Origin: Aplectana chamaeleonis
Taxonomy: Eukaryota; Nematoda; Chromadorea; Rhabditida; Cosmocercidae
NCBI GenBank assembly: GCA_029168955.1
Contig: JAPDOI010001066.1
Location: forward strand, 163,618 to 227,617
Length of the DNA: 64,000 nucleotides
Direction: 5' to 3'
Part shown: positions 21,945-31,922 of the stretch, one piece after another
How positions within the stretch are numbered: position 1 is the stretch's first letter
Layout of the letters: each line of letters starts with the position of its first letter
Notes under the pieces: generated by a model
Told to the model about the DNA's origin: nothing
Seen by the model: the letters and a program-made list of their open reading frames with translations, nothing else
The model's database searches: none
Translations under genes and position numbers: made by a program

Positions 21945-22234
21945 GGGGTATGGTATACTTTTGCGACACACGGTCGCGTCGCTCTGCACAGCGACCGCCT
22001 CCCGCCCTTTAAATCTGTCGCTGTCGCAGCGCACTGCACAGCGACAGCGACAGTGGTAGCGACAGGCTATGGCACATTTGCAGTATGTCAGCTTTCCGCG
22101 ACATGTCGCTGCGACCCACACGCGACATCTGTTCCTACGACGGCCGTTGCGGTTGCTTCGATACGGGTCCCGCCGCGATTTGTGTTAGATTGCATGCCTG
22201 TCGCTCATTACAGCAACAAAGTATACCATACGCC
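21945..22234. mobile_element. Harbinger-like MITE, 290 bp, TTA duplication
   Basis: The element starts GGGGTATGGTATACTTTTGC and ends CAAAGTATACCATACGCC. It is flanked directly by TTA at 21942-21944 and 22235-22237. Three-base TTA/TWA duplications with G-rich/C-rich ends are the hallmark of PIF/Harbinger insertion. The interior is full of short palindromes built on GTCGCTGT and ACAGCGAC. Confidence 0.75.
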
Positions 22235-22357
22235 TTATACGCGCCGCCGTCTTAGAAAAGGATGTTTCCGCGTTGACTAGTACCAGAAACAGCAATGGAA
22301 GCATCAAATCCGAGAGCAGAGAAATCAGCAGCAGACTAGGGAAATGAGCTGCCGGAC

Positions 22358-22600
22358 TTACCTGGGCCAGGAAAATCGACGGAGAGGCTGAGCTATACAA
22401 CAAAGGGATCGGGAACACGCTGGGGGGGGACCGCCTGAACTGACTAATCTGCAGTCCAAACTGCTGCGAATCTTTTCGGCCGAATGTAAGCTTCCTTTTG
22501 TGCCCAGGTACAACGACACGAGTGCTTGACAATGGACGTGGATTCCGTCAATATTTCCGAATATGTACGCAACTATAAGCCACATTTGGGCAGCTGCAAG
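22358..22600 (-). pseudogene. Possible PIF/Harbinger transposase fragment
   Basis: The minus frame holds GNIDGIHVHCQAL and, 12 residues on, LGTKGSLHSAEKI. In Harbinger nucleases the catalytic block reads GxIDGxHV and is followed at a similar distance by a Tyr-x-KG-x-S segment, so this may be a decayed fragment of the DDE domain. A splice donor-like CAGGTAAGT lies at about 22364. Only one of the expected catalytic blocks is recognisable and the downstream frame is broken. It lies right next to the TTA-flanked MITE and within the presumed intron of the importin-like gene. The alternative is chance resemblance. Confidence 0.3.
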
Positions 22601-22852
22601 CTGCTGGTACTTTACAGATTGCGCTACACTTCGTCACCATGCTTGTCGCTACCCTGAACCACAGGTCAGCTATTGGTCAGATTTGAATTTGAACCAATCT
22701 GTCAATTGCTGAAGATAGCGAGACGATCTGCGACGCACTATGCGGCAGGCCTAGACCTGTCGCTAGGCTCAGCATTTATGACCGCCTACCATAGAAATAG
22801 GCGTTAGACTAGCGACCCCTAAGACAACACAAGAGTAGAATAACGGATTTAC

Positions 22853-23046
22853 CTCTTTACGCGTCTCATAATCAGCCATTTCTAGCAAACTTGAAATCTC
22901 CTTCAGTATGCCAGCATCTAACACGGCTTGCAGAATATCACCACCTTCCGCTGCTATATTGCTAACCACGAAACATGCTTCCCTCATGGTTGCGTTACGA
23001 GACATCAGAGGAATAAGATTAGTTAAGAGGCCTTCATTAAGCATAT
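22853..23046 (-). CDS. Importin-alpha-like copy A: ARM7 exon
   Basis: Exon of 194 bp with acceptor TTTTTCCAG at 23047-23055 and donor GAG/GTAAAT at 22852. It encodes about 65 residues: a DMLNEGLLTNLIPLM helix, then MREACFVVSNIAAEGGDI, then AVLDAGILKEISSLLEM and ETRKE. The order matches importin-alpha ARM6/7 (DAG-LLP-LL, KEACWTISNITAG, VIDAGILPPLIELL, ETKKE). Importin-alpha carries nuclear-localisation-signal cargo with importin-beta through nuclear pores. The helix-3 tryptophan that holds cargo in the minor site is Phe here (CFVVSN), while the paired Asn is kept. The exon joins the next one upstream in phase (G + AT gives Asp). Confidence 0.75.
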
Positions 23047-23214
23047 CTGGAAAAATAGCAGACAGTATTAAAACAAACAGGGCTGACTGTGTTAAAAGAT
23101 ATTCTGAAAAATGATCAAATAGTTGTGGAAAGCAATTTCTCACAGATACTACAGATATTGTAAGAAGACAGAAAAAAGAAGCGCTATTTCGTCCGGAGTG
23201 CACAGAAAACGCAC

Positions 23215-23341
23215 CTTTGGTGAACGAAGATGTCTCTTGAACGATATTCGCAATCGACCGAAGTACTCCAAATAAAACATACAATGATCGAGATGCTGTC
23301 AACTGTACAAGCTTACTTATAATCCCAGCATCTGCCATTGG
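23215..23341 (-). CDS. Importin-alpha-like copy A: ARM5/6 exon
   Basis: Exon of 127 bp with acceptor GTTCAG at 23342 and donor AAAG/GTGCGT at 23214. It encodes 42 codons plus one base. The peptide ADAGIISKLVQL followed by VLRSIANIV closely follows the importin-alpha block DAGxxxxLVxLL...ALRAIGNIV of ARM5-6. Arg and Asn of ARM6 helix 3 are retained (LRSIAN). An in-frame ATG (second codon) could be mistaken for a start, but the upstream exon joins in phase 0. The intron to the ARM7 exon is 168 bp. Confidence 0.75.
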
Positions 23342-23491
23342 CTGAACGACAGTAATGAAAGATCACCGAGCAAAATGAATGCTGTTTTAACAGTACAGGG
23401 TGCTCCTATGTGAGCCTTTTTTTGTCAAAATTCCACAATCAAAGGCGTGAATTTGGTGGATGAACGTTTGGTAATCTGAAACTTTGCTTAC

Positions 23492-23605
23492 CCCGAAAAA
23501 ATCAACACTTTCAGACATTAGTATGCAGGCACGGACAGCGTCTGACTGTATCGTAACATCTTCTGAAGTGAGCTGATGGCTGATAAGTGGCAAAAGTGGG
23601 AGCAG
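23492..23605 (-). CDS. Importin-alpha-like copy A: ARM4/5 exon
   Basis: Exon of 114 bp (38 codons, phase 0 at both ends) with acceptor TTTTTATAG at 23606 and donor GGG/GTAAGC at 23491. The peptide LLPLLPLISHQLTSEDVTIQ then SDAVRACILMSES aligns with importin-alpha ARM5 (LLPLLxxLLxHEDVTIQSDA, then VWACSYLSEG). The helix-3 Trp of ARM5 is Arg here (AVRAC). This residue normally lines the cargo groove, so binding specificity should differ or be lost. The open frame through three exons with matching phases argues against an old pseudogene. Confidence 0.72.
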
Positions 23606-24317
23606 CTATAAAAACGAAAAGGTCATGAAATCCTATTGAATGAATGAGCACCACATCTGTCATTGTAAATATGGGCAACAAGGAAAGGCTCACAGACAGG
23701 GTGAAAGCGGTCGTTAGCTCTACCACTCCTACGAAAAACACGAAAAAAAAATACCCAATAGTTTTTGTCTATAGTTTTGTTATCACCAGTATGCGTCCAC
23801 CCCCATTTTTCGCCTTAACGTGCCAAAGAGCTAAGTTGAATTTTTCTAAGCAAAAATTCAGACCTCTAGCTTTCTTAAAGAGTTATTCTTAACATTCAAT
23901 TGGTTTCTGCTCCATGTCACTACTAGTCCACTGTAGGTAAAGAAGCAAGCATAAGTCAATTTCGCCATTCTAATCAGCATATCTGTATTAAACAATATTA
24001 AAACCATGATGATAACTCAATATGCCAAGTGCTCCCCGGTGGTCCACAGAAGAAAAGACGCGGATCCATGCTCTCAATGAAGCCGGTCTCAGCAATCTGT
24101 GAATCGCGAGGTAAATCGGCCCAACTCGGGTTGTTAGCCATTACCTAAGGGATCACCACACCTGCGAGCAAAAAAGTACCTAAAGAAGTACGAGGAAGCT
24201 CTCAGCAAGAGATGACCAAAGAATTTAGAAGCTTGTTTCGAATTCCATGAGAAGTGTAGATCAGGCTCGAGCCGACCTCACTCACTCACTCATCTCGTTA
24301 GCTGACGTCTGGCGGAG
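23606..24317. other. Probable intron or intergenic sequence
   Basis: It lies upstream of the ARM4/5 exon, where exons for ARM2-4 of copy A should be, but none is recognisable. CACCAGTATGCGTCCACCCC at 23786 is the reverse-strand match of GGGGGTGGACGCATACTAGT at 35903, a dispersed repeat fragment. Confidence 0.4.
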
Positions 24318-24800
24318 CGGGATGACCTCTCAGTCAATACACTGCTGCGGGTGCCATGGGAGCTCGAGCGGCCTGAACGATACGCTTCCATTCAGAACGA
24401 TTCGTAGCAACAGATCTAGCATTAAGGACACTGCACCGTTGTATCTTCAGATCATCCTCGATTTGTTTCAGCCATGTCTTTTTGAGAGCCGTTCGTTGGA
24501 TCTCCCATTGCACTGGATGTTTCCTCCATAGCATGCTCTACTGTAGTCGACTCGCGTCCCACCTGCATACGTGTCCAAACCATTGCAATCGTTTGGTCTG
24601 TACTTGGTCCCCGATCGTGGGCTGGTGATCACATTGCTCCTAGATGATTTCATTGCGTATGCGGTTACAAAGGGTAATCCCGAGGATCTGGCGCGAGCAA
24701 CTCATCTGGAAGGACTCGAGTTACACCAAGTGCGACTTGAGCAGCGTCCACGTTTCCCAGCCGAATAATGGTATAGGAATTAACACTGCTCCGAATAGCC
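24318..24800 (-). pseudogene. Non-LTR retrotransposon reverse-transcriptase C-terminus, broken
   Basis: Stringing minus frames together gives PLFGWETWTLLKSH, then LESFQMSCSRQILGI, then QTKRLQWFGHVCRWD, then KTWLKQIEDDLKIQRCS and RSEWKRIVQAARAPMA before a stop. This is the conserved order at the end of non-LTR reverse transcriptases (LLYGCETW, LRRILGI, RRLRWFGHV, WKRIVQAAR). At least two in-frame stops and a frameshift break it, and the catalytic domain is absent. It sits in the presumed intron of importin-like copy A, in the same orientation. Confidence 0.75.
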
Positions 24801-25619
24801 GAATCTTCGTCGTCATCGATACCTAGGCTTTCATCCACAGACACCAGCCAAGCGAAGCAAAAGCAGTAGAAGCCTGTCTGACTCTGCTGTGGATCTCCAT
24901 CGAACATATCAGTGGCCGCGACCACAGCAGCCGAACTAAATGTAGATGTGTCCAAATCAGCGGTCTTGAGAGCCATGAAGCGCAGCGGCAACAATGTAAG
25001 AGAGGTCATGAGGAAGAGCCCCGTCTCGCTGAGGCTCACAGGGCTGCTTGGCTGAGTTTCGTGAGAAGGAATTTGACTACAGCTTGCGCCAAAAAAGCGC
25101 TGCTGAAGAAGTCTTTATTACGATTTAATAAAATGATTCAGTGCTTGTATGTAATATTTTCCGAAAAAAAAAAAACAGTTCAATCTTGATGGTCCGTCGG
25201 CGAGGAATGCTAATGGTGGGATCTGCGGAGAGAATCTGTACAGATTAATAGGCGGAACTCTTACGAGGTTCACTGATGAAGTGAGGAGTGTTCTGTGGTA
25301 GCAGGATACTTCAATTGACATTCGTTTCTTGCAGGATGGATTCAGAAGAGTATCAGCAAGTTCTCTCTCTCTCTCTGTCTCATGCCATACTCAGACTCTG
25401 CGGGGGGGAGGAGAGCCGGACAATAGAGCCCGTTTTCGACTTGGGGGAGCGACAGCGGAGGCCTCCCCCGAGGGGGGCTTCAGGGGAGGTCCCTGCTCTC
25501 CTCCAGCGCTTTCCCCCCGAGAGGAAGAAAGGGAAAAGATGGGAAGAAGTCGTAGAAGGTAGTTTACGACAACAGAGGCCAGAGAATGCATAGTAGGCCA
25601 AACGCAAGCATCGTCATTC
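24801..25619. other. No gene; CT-rich and G-rich tracts
   Basis: It contains an A11 run near 25165, a CT run at 25361-25377 and G/C-rich sequence at 25400-25560 with opposed open frames. No exon is supported. Confidence 0.4.
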
Positions 25620-26052
25620 AGGCAGCGTCCATACGTGGCGAGAGCGGGCGTTCCCGCTGTTGTGCGCCTCTCGACGCTCCTCAACGCTGCAGCAGCCCGT
25701 GCCCGCGAATGAACACAGGAAAACACCCCCTACCTCGTGTTGATCCGATTGAAAACGTTTGATCGAATGATCAAACGCTCGAGTCGGCGCAACGGCAAAT
25801 GATTTCGACTTTTGTGGTGGGATTATAGAAAACAAGGTCTGTAGTTTTGCTGCAGGTCTAATGCCACCTGCTTTAGTGATGAAGCAGTAAGCTTGAAACT
25901 TGCTGCTCGCTTCGTGTTGATGGCGCAAGACCGCGAGAGCGAGCGGGCGAGGGCACGCGAGAAGCGCCTGTGAGCGGCTAGCGAATCGTGTGCCTACGAT
26001 AACCATCGATTTTGCGTAATCGCACGCTCTAGCCACGTATGGACGGAGCCTC
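25620..26052. mobile_element. MITE-like element, about 433 bp
   Basis: The left end AGGCAGCGTCCATACGTGGC and the reverse complement of the right end (GAGGCTCCGTCCATACGTGG) match over about 30 bp through AGAGCG. The interior is GC-rich with GTGTTGAT repeated and has no credible coding frame. A target duplication is not obvious. Confidence 0.65.
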
Positions 26053-26814
26053 ACGTCAAGTTTTGTCCCGATTTGACGTGATTTCTCCTGCGATCTATCC
26101 CGTGCTCAACCGATATAAAAGGCGCCTCACCTCATAGAGAGCCGCATTCGCCCCAACAGGGCCGACCCTGCATGGGGACTCCGAGTCCCTGTCTGAAGGG
26201 GATATTTTTGGAGGGAAGCGGAGACGCCTTCCGGGGGGGGGGGTGAGGTCACTACTCCGAAGCCGTGACGTCACTGATCCGAGCTGTGACATCAGCGCTC
26301 CGGGCCGTGACAGGGGGGAGGGGCTTCAAGGCAGTGACAGGGGAGCTTCAGGGCAGTGACTTGGTGGGGGCTCCGATCAAGCCAAATTCTCTGACAAACG
26401 CTGGCTAGTAGCCCCATACTAAGGTCCGTTTTTTGAACTCTAGCGCTTTTTTCACCATAATAGCCGACCTTCGGGCGTGACGTCATTATGGTGATTTTCT
26501 CATGGAAATCTAGCCTGATATCAAGCTACAACCCGATCCTGAATGTCCCCGTGAGGCGAGCTAAGGCGCTTTAACATCACGTGTTTGAGACGGTGTGAAA
26601 CACGAGCGATCGTGTTTTGAATTTCCATAGCGGCCAATCGGGGACACTCTCAGATCGTCTCTCGCCTCGCGCTTGGAAGTCGACTTTCCTCAATGCATCA
26701 GAGTTCGCCCACGTTCGTTTCCTTCAGTTTCGCTTTCTCTTGCCTTTATTATTTTCTTGCCAATTTCTTGCCATTTCTTCTCAGGCCAGACCATTATGGG
26801 AAAATTCTGAAAGA
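26053..26814. other. TATA-containing repeat fragment and tandem GTGACATCA-like motifs
   Basis: GATATAAAAGGCGCCTCACC at 26112 resembles 1228-1250. At 26248-26360 the phrase CCGTGAC(G/A)TCA or CAGTGACA recurs about six times at 20-30 bp spacing. No gene was recognised. Confidence 0.4.
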
Positions 26815-27190
26815 ATATGAAAAAAATCTCTCGGATTACGAGACGATGTTTCCCTCCTCTGACAGAATTTTCCCGTAATCTGGCAGAATTCTTTCGTGAT
26901 CTGACAGATATTTCTAGTAATCTGGCAGAATATTTACGTATACGGACTGGGGAATACGAGAAAATTCTGCCAGATTACGAGACGATGTTGCCCTCCTCCG
27001 ACAGAATTTTCCCGTATTCTGACAGATATTTCTAGAAATCTGGCAGAATACTTACGTATACGGACTGGGGAGTACGAGAAAATTCTGCCAGATTGCGAGA
27101 CGATGTTGCCCTCCTCTGACAGAACTTTCCTGTATTCTGTCAGATTTCTCTCGTGATCTGGCAGACTTTTCTAGTTATCTGGCAGAATTC
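26815..27190. repeat. Tandem repeat, units of 118-139 bp
   Basis: GACGATGTT followed by CCCTCCTC recurs at 26842, 26981 and 27099, each time with CTGACAGAATTTTCC, AATCTGGCAGAAT and TACGTATACGGACTGGGG. Shorter CTGRCAGA motifs run through each unit. Non-coding. Confidence 0.85.
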
Positions 27191-27580
27191 TCTACCACTC
27201 ACATAAGCTGAAAAATATCTAGTAGACCCGAAAAAGTTTCTATTTTGTCAGACATTCTTCCGATGAAAGGGTCCCAAAAGGCCGAGAATGGAGCTCAAGA
27301 TTTCCGAAACCTTTAGATATGCACTCGAAATTGTTGGAATTTTGCAGTATTTCTGCCTCAGAAACCCCGCCTTTTTGTCCGCCGAAATTCTTCGGTAATC
27401 TAGTATGACGTACTTTCTTCGATCAGTACTGCTCGCATCCTAAAGCCATTGATGGTAGGACTCCGGCGTATTTCTGCTACCGTAATCCGGTAATCACTTC
27501 AGAACCCAAACGTGCTCCGTCTCCAGCCTGTTCCACTCACTATTCATCAAGGTATCGTTTAGCTTTTCTGAACTTCTCAC
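27191..27580. other. No gene recognised
   Basis: Unremarkable sequence directly after the tandem repeat. It would be intron of importin-like copy A. Confidence 0.35.
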
Positions 27581-27720
27581 CACCATTGAAGCAGCAGGTT
27601 TCCGGACAATTTTTTGGGATGATGTCAATAACATTTCGAACTGGGCCTGAAGAGTTTTTTCAGATGAAGAGTTTGACCACTTTAGTATCCCTTGAAGAAA
27701 GTCATTCTCTTCATCCACTT
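27581..27720 (-). CDS. Importin-alpha-like copy A: candidate ARM1 exon
   Basis: The minus peptide FLQGILKWSNSSSEKTLQAQ, then FEMLLTSSQK, resembles the first armadillo repeat of importin-alpha (IVxGI-NSxxPExQLQATQ then xRKLLSREK). The donor GGTG/GTGAGA is at 27580. The acceptor side is poor (AAG rather than CAG), so the left boundary is uncertain. ARM2-4 exons would be expected between here and 23.6 kb, but none is seen. The family match is weaker than for the 23-kb exons and this could be a remnant of a separate paralogue. Confidence 0.4.
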
Positions 27721-29589
27721 CAGTTTACAGTTAGCGCTCGTCGTTTTTTTCAATGAATACGAATTTTTGATATTCCAAGATGAATTAATCATTTTTGGAT
27801 GGGGTATTTTCTTACTTGTCCGTAAAAGCTAACTCCGGAGTCAAAACTTTTCTTTTCCGAATGTGTAATACCGAGATGTAGAAGCAGAATTATAAACTGG
27901 ATAAGGCATGTGAATCACACCAATCAGACAGTGTGATTCACACCGATGCGCTGTTGTATGGAATACTTGTAGCTGATTTTGTAGAAAATTTTTAGGAGGC
28001 CTTATGAGTATAACGGGCGCCCGAAAAAAAATCCCTAAGAAAATTTCTCGTTGCCGAGAATGCCGCCAAAACACGAACAATCGGAACTCTCAGTAGGGAG
28101 AATTCATTCATTACTCCACCCAAGGAGAAAGCAGCGGAGTAGTTCCTTGTATAAATTCCTGAAACGATATCAATGTATACACCGTGTTTTTTCAGACTCC
28201 ACAATGTTCTCACCAACCCGGGGCCTTCCTCCCTTTGCAAAATCAGGAGAGCTAAAGGGCCTATGAAGTTAAAGGTGAATGCAGAAAACGATTTTCAGTT
28301 TGAGTGTCTCTTTCTAAGCTAACACGTCCAGAGTTTGAGGACTCTAGCTATGAAAGTTTAGAAAAATCGCTGGGTGACAAGTTCTGATCTGATCCCACCT
28401 CTGCATGGTGTGCTCCAGAGCGACACCATAAAGGAAACGCGCTCAATTGAACTGGATGAGGTTGCAAAAGAGTTCCGAGGTAAAGGAAAACCCGGCGTCG
28501 GGTCCCCAAACGTCGGGCACCCGAAAAGCGCTGTTTCCCACCATTTTTAGCTTTATCTGGATAGGGAGCAAGCGCGCTATGCAGCGAAACTGCGACGCGA
28601 ATCGCGCGCGTCTGAAGTAAATCATGCTGCAAATGACTTGGGCTAATAGAAATTTCAGCGTTGGGTCCTGAGGCGATTTCCGGATTAAGGTAGCCGAAAT
28701 ACGCCGAAGTCCTACCATCAATGGCTTTACCCGCATCCGGCTGTTTTATCGCGAGAAAGGAACACACATGTTACTGCTTTTAAATCACAAGCTGCCTTAT
28801 TCTCAATTCGAGTAATGCCATTGAAGTTTAGCTGTTTCTGTTCATATAAACATCAGCTTGCACATACTTCATCACAATCTGGTAGCTCGAAAGGTATAGC
28901 TTACTATTTGTATGTTTTTTCCAGTTCTTCAGCCGTCTTATGTTATCCTTTTTTTCAGAAAACAAGGAAGATCATCACAGAAGCGGCCGACGAAGACAAT
29001 CGGAAAAGCGGCAACGAATGGACGACTCAGGGGTCGAGAACGATTGGAGGACCTAAGCCAGGTCTAGGACTTCCGGCCATGGTCAGGCCAGGCTGAGAAT
29101 CTTCGCAACGGGGGTGGGGTGAATTTGAATTTTTTTCAGAAACTTTGGCCCCAAGATCAAGGTTAGGGTGGGGGTGGGTTGCAGAATTTTCGGTCCAAAA
29201 TATTAAAATTTGATGGAAATGCCCCGAAAATTCTCAATATTTTTAGTCATCAAAGGGAAGGATTGTAGAATCGCTCAGGTTTTTTAGGAATTTCCAGCGT
29301 CTGGCTATAAACTGTCCAGAAACTTCGCCTCGGGGGTTCGCAACAACTTTGAAACCTGAAAAAAATTCCGGTGGGTGGTCGCCACGATTTGGGCAAATTA
29401 CGCAACGCCCGCTCCACCCTGCAGCCGGCAACCCCTGTTACATGTATGAGATGTTAGTGAGGCAGTGCTAATGAGGCACGTATACACACGAACAACCATT
29501 CTTTGAAGATGCTGTTTTGAATGTATCTGGGCCAGGACTTAGCGAAATGCGACGAAACCTTAATGTGTTCTAGGGCATCTCAGACAGCA
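27721..29589. other. No gene recognised
   Basis: About 1.9 kb without a supported exon, transposon end or tandem array. If copy A starts just upstream of 27.7 kb, its N-terminal importin-beta-binding exon and promoter should be here, but I cannot point to them. GTGTGATTCACACC near 27930 is a small palindrome. Confidence 0.35.
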
Positions 29590-29955
29590 GGTGCGGAGTG
29601 ACCGCTGGCAATCAAGGCCCCTCCGGGCGGTACGCTGGCAAGTTGCGGGCGGATCGCTGCTCATCGTGGTCTCGGCGGGCGGATCGCTGGCTATCAAAGC
29701 CTTTGCGGGCGGGTCGCCGCGCTTTGGCGGGCGGATAGCGGCGCCTGGGAAACTTGATCACGCTAGCGGTCGGATCGCCGGCAAGCTCTAAAGCGGCGAT
29801 CCGCCCGCAACCTGCCAGCTATCCGCCCGCAAGGGCTTTGATAGCCAGCGATCCGCCCGCTGAGCTATGAGATGCAGCGATCCGCCCCCAACTTGCCGGC
29901 GATCCGCCCGCCAGGACTTTGATAGCCAGCGATCCGCCCGCTCAAATTGTACGCG
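29590..29955. repeat. GC-rich minisatellite in head-to-head (palindromic) orientation
   Basis: Units of about 25-30 bp carry GCGGGCGGATCGCTGGCTAT. They run forward from 29590 to about 29783 and in reverse complement from about 29790 to 29955 (ATAGCCAGCGATCCGCCCGC). The locus shares the outer phrase CAGACAGCAGGTGCGG with the reverse complement of the end of 33395-33640, so the two are copies of one family. Confidence 0.85.
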
Positions 29956-30619
29956 GTGAAACTGGTCAATCAATGATTAGTGGATTGGAGTTCATTTATT
30001 GATCCACTGCCACGCCATAAAGCCCCATCCGCCATCTCCACTCCAGTGTCATAGTTGTTTCACTTCTATATGTCGCTTTTTTTGATGTTGCTTAATTGTT
30101 GAGTGATCTTATAGTGCCTACCTTGTATTTAGCTCATTAGAGTGCGTGTTCTTTAATTCTCCCAGTTTATCGCGAGTATCCTAATTCTGGTAAGCGGTTG
30201 TCTTTGAAAAAAGCATATAGCGTATGCTAGAAATGGAGAGAAAAGCGCTTGGCTCAAAAAATGGCGGAGTAACATCGACGCCGCGGCTATTTAGAGATAT
30301 GATAGAAACCACAAAATATCGTTAAATTCTTGACACAGATGGTGCTATGTACTCATCCACGTTTTACAAGAGAAAGCTCAGGTCGCATCAGCGAAAACGA
30401 CTTGTGTTGTCAGTATTTCTTGGGCAACTAGGGTGGTGGTCGTAATGTATTCCGATTACGAAAGGGACGGGCAGACGGGGGATGATCGGAGCGCGTGAGT
30501 GGACAAACGGAGGAGAAGCGAAGCGAAGCGCGTGAATGGGAGAGTCACCGAGTTTTCCCCTCCTCTCCTGCGCTTGAAATAATTTACGATCATCCACTGA
30601 CGGCTCACTTGGCCTGTTT
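29956..30619. other. No gene recognised
   Basis: Mixed sequence. GGTGGTCGTAATGTATTCC at 30433 is a dispersed fragment also seen near 11425. Confidence 0.35.
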
Positions 30620-30850
30620 TCAGTTTGTCGCTTCGAAATTATTCGAAAAATTATTCGAATATATTCGAGTCAATTTCATTCGAAACTATTCAAAATTCGG
30701 ACCTCGAAAAAAGAGGGTCATTCGACTATATTCAAAAATCGGACGTTAAAAAAGAGGCCATTCGAATATATTCGAAAATCGGACGTTAAAAAGGGGTCAT
30801 TCGAATTTATTCGATATTCGGTCTTTCCTTCCAGGGCACAACTATAGTAA
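30620..30850. repeat. ATTCGAAT repeat, copy 1
   Basis: Built from TTATTCGAA and ATATTCGAA motifs with two copies of ATCGGACGTTAAAAA. It ends GGGCACAACTATAG. The same family lies inverted at 48684-48902, where both ends carry the GTTGTGCC/GGCACAAC inverted termini. The left terminus is not visible here, so this copy is probably truncated. Confidence 0.65.
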
Positions 30851-30904
30851 ACTGCTGTCAACCTTGTTTTTAGAGGAAGCGAGCCTCCTTCGAGGGAAGT
30901 AGAT

Positions 30905-31110
30905 ATATGACGCATTTTTCAGGCGCAGGAGTCAGATGGCAGCGGCGTCCTCGGTTCAGTTACTAAAGTTTGCGGTGCTTGAACCCTATCTGGAGGTCCC
31001 TCTCACCCGGTGAAGGCCCCAATAGAGGTTGGGAGGAGTCGTCGCGCCGCTTGTCGGGGTGCCGGCCGCGTCGCGTGTCGGCGTGCAGGCGGTGTCCCGG
31101 TTTAGCGTGC
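30905..31110 (+). repeat. Dispersed repeat D, copy 2
   Basis: It follows the order of 16140-16440: TATGACGCATTTTTCAGGC, then a SL1-like GGTTCAGTTACTAAAGTTTG followed by CG and GTGCTT, then CTATCTGGAGG, then GCCGGCCGCGTCGCGTGTCG. The copies are clearly related but diverged. Confidence 0.55.
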
Positions 31111-31201
31111 AGGCTAGCTGTGTGGGCGCAGTGTTGAATTCGAGTGATGAGGTTCCCCAATTTGGATATGTGGACCGTGACTGCCCACATTTTTGGGTGG
31201 T

Positions 31202-31360
31202 GGCCATCGTGTATCAACACCCCTGAGGGGCGGGAGGAACGGGGGAGGAGCGAGGTTCCCGATTGGACGCAACACGGGCTAGCTCCTGTTGCGTCCAATC
31301 AGGAACCTCGCTCCCCCTTCGTTTCTCCCGCCTCCTCAGGGGTGTTACTACACGATGGCC
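31202..31360. repeat. Near-perfect palindrome, about 159 bp
   Basis: GGCCATCGTGTATCAACACC and the following GAGCGAGGTTCCCGATTGGA on the left are mirrored by TCCAATCAGGAACCTCGCTC and the terminal CACGATGGCC on the right. The arms are about 72-78 bp with almost no loop (centre near 31278). It is a compact MITE or hairpin-forming sequence. Confidence 0.85.
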
Positions 31361-31801
31361 TTCACCCCACATTTTTGAGGATTTTCTATGGGAGGATACG
31401 AAAGGTAAGAATTTGAAAACCTGAATATACGCGAAAGTCCGAGTTTCAAAGAAGTCAAATTAAGACATTTGAAATGTACGGTCGACATGGATCCTAGTGA
31501 GACGTTCTGTTCTCTAGTAAACGTTGGCGCAAGCTCGGTACCATATGCTAATACATAGGTGCATCAAGTTTGTGCCAACCTTCAGTCAGGAACGCATAGT
31601 AAATAGAATTTCATTATTTCGAGACCCACAATGCAGATTTTTTCTGGAACTTAGGCAATGTAGGGAGCCCTTAATAACTTTGTGAAAGTGCCGAGTGAGC
31701 CAAATTATCCGCTCTAGCACGATGTGATCTTACTTCATTTGCCAAAAGATGAAAATGCGACTAGTTGTAGCTAGCAACACGTTTTGGCGCAATTTAGTTA
31801 G
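31361..31801. other. No gene recognised
   Basis: CTTGGCGCAAGCTCGGT-like text at 31524 recurs near 32596 (CTTGGCGCAAACTCGGTGC), so a small dispersed repeat is present. Otherwise unremarkable. Confidence 0.35.
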
Positions 31802-31922
31802 TTGGCCGTATTCATGAAACAAAGGGAGCCTCCCGGGAAAGGCCAATGTTCGCCCAAGGCATACACTGGCGGCTTATAGGAACCCTTCCGGGAGGCTCTC
31901 GTAGTTTCATGGATATGGCCAA
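31802..31922. mobile_element. MITE-like inverted repeat, about 121 bp
   Basis: TTGGCCGTATTCATGAAAC on the left is inverted as GTTTCATGGATATGGCCAA on the right. The inner arms GGGAGCCTCCCGGGAA and TTCCGGGAGGCTCTC also pair. The loop is short. Confidence 0.7.
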
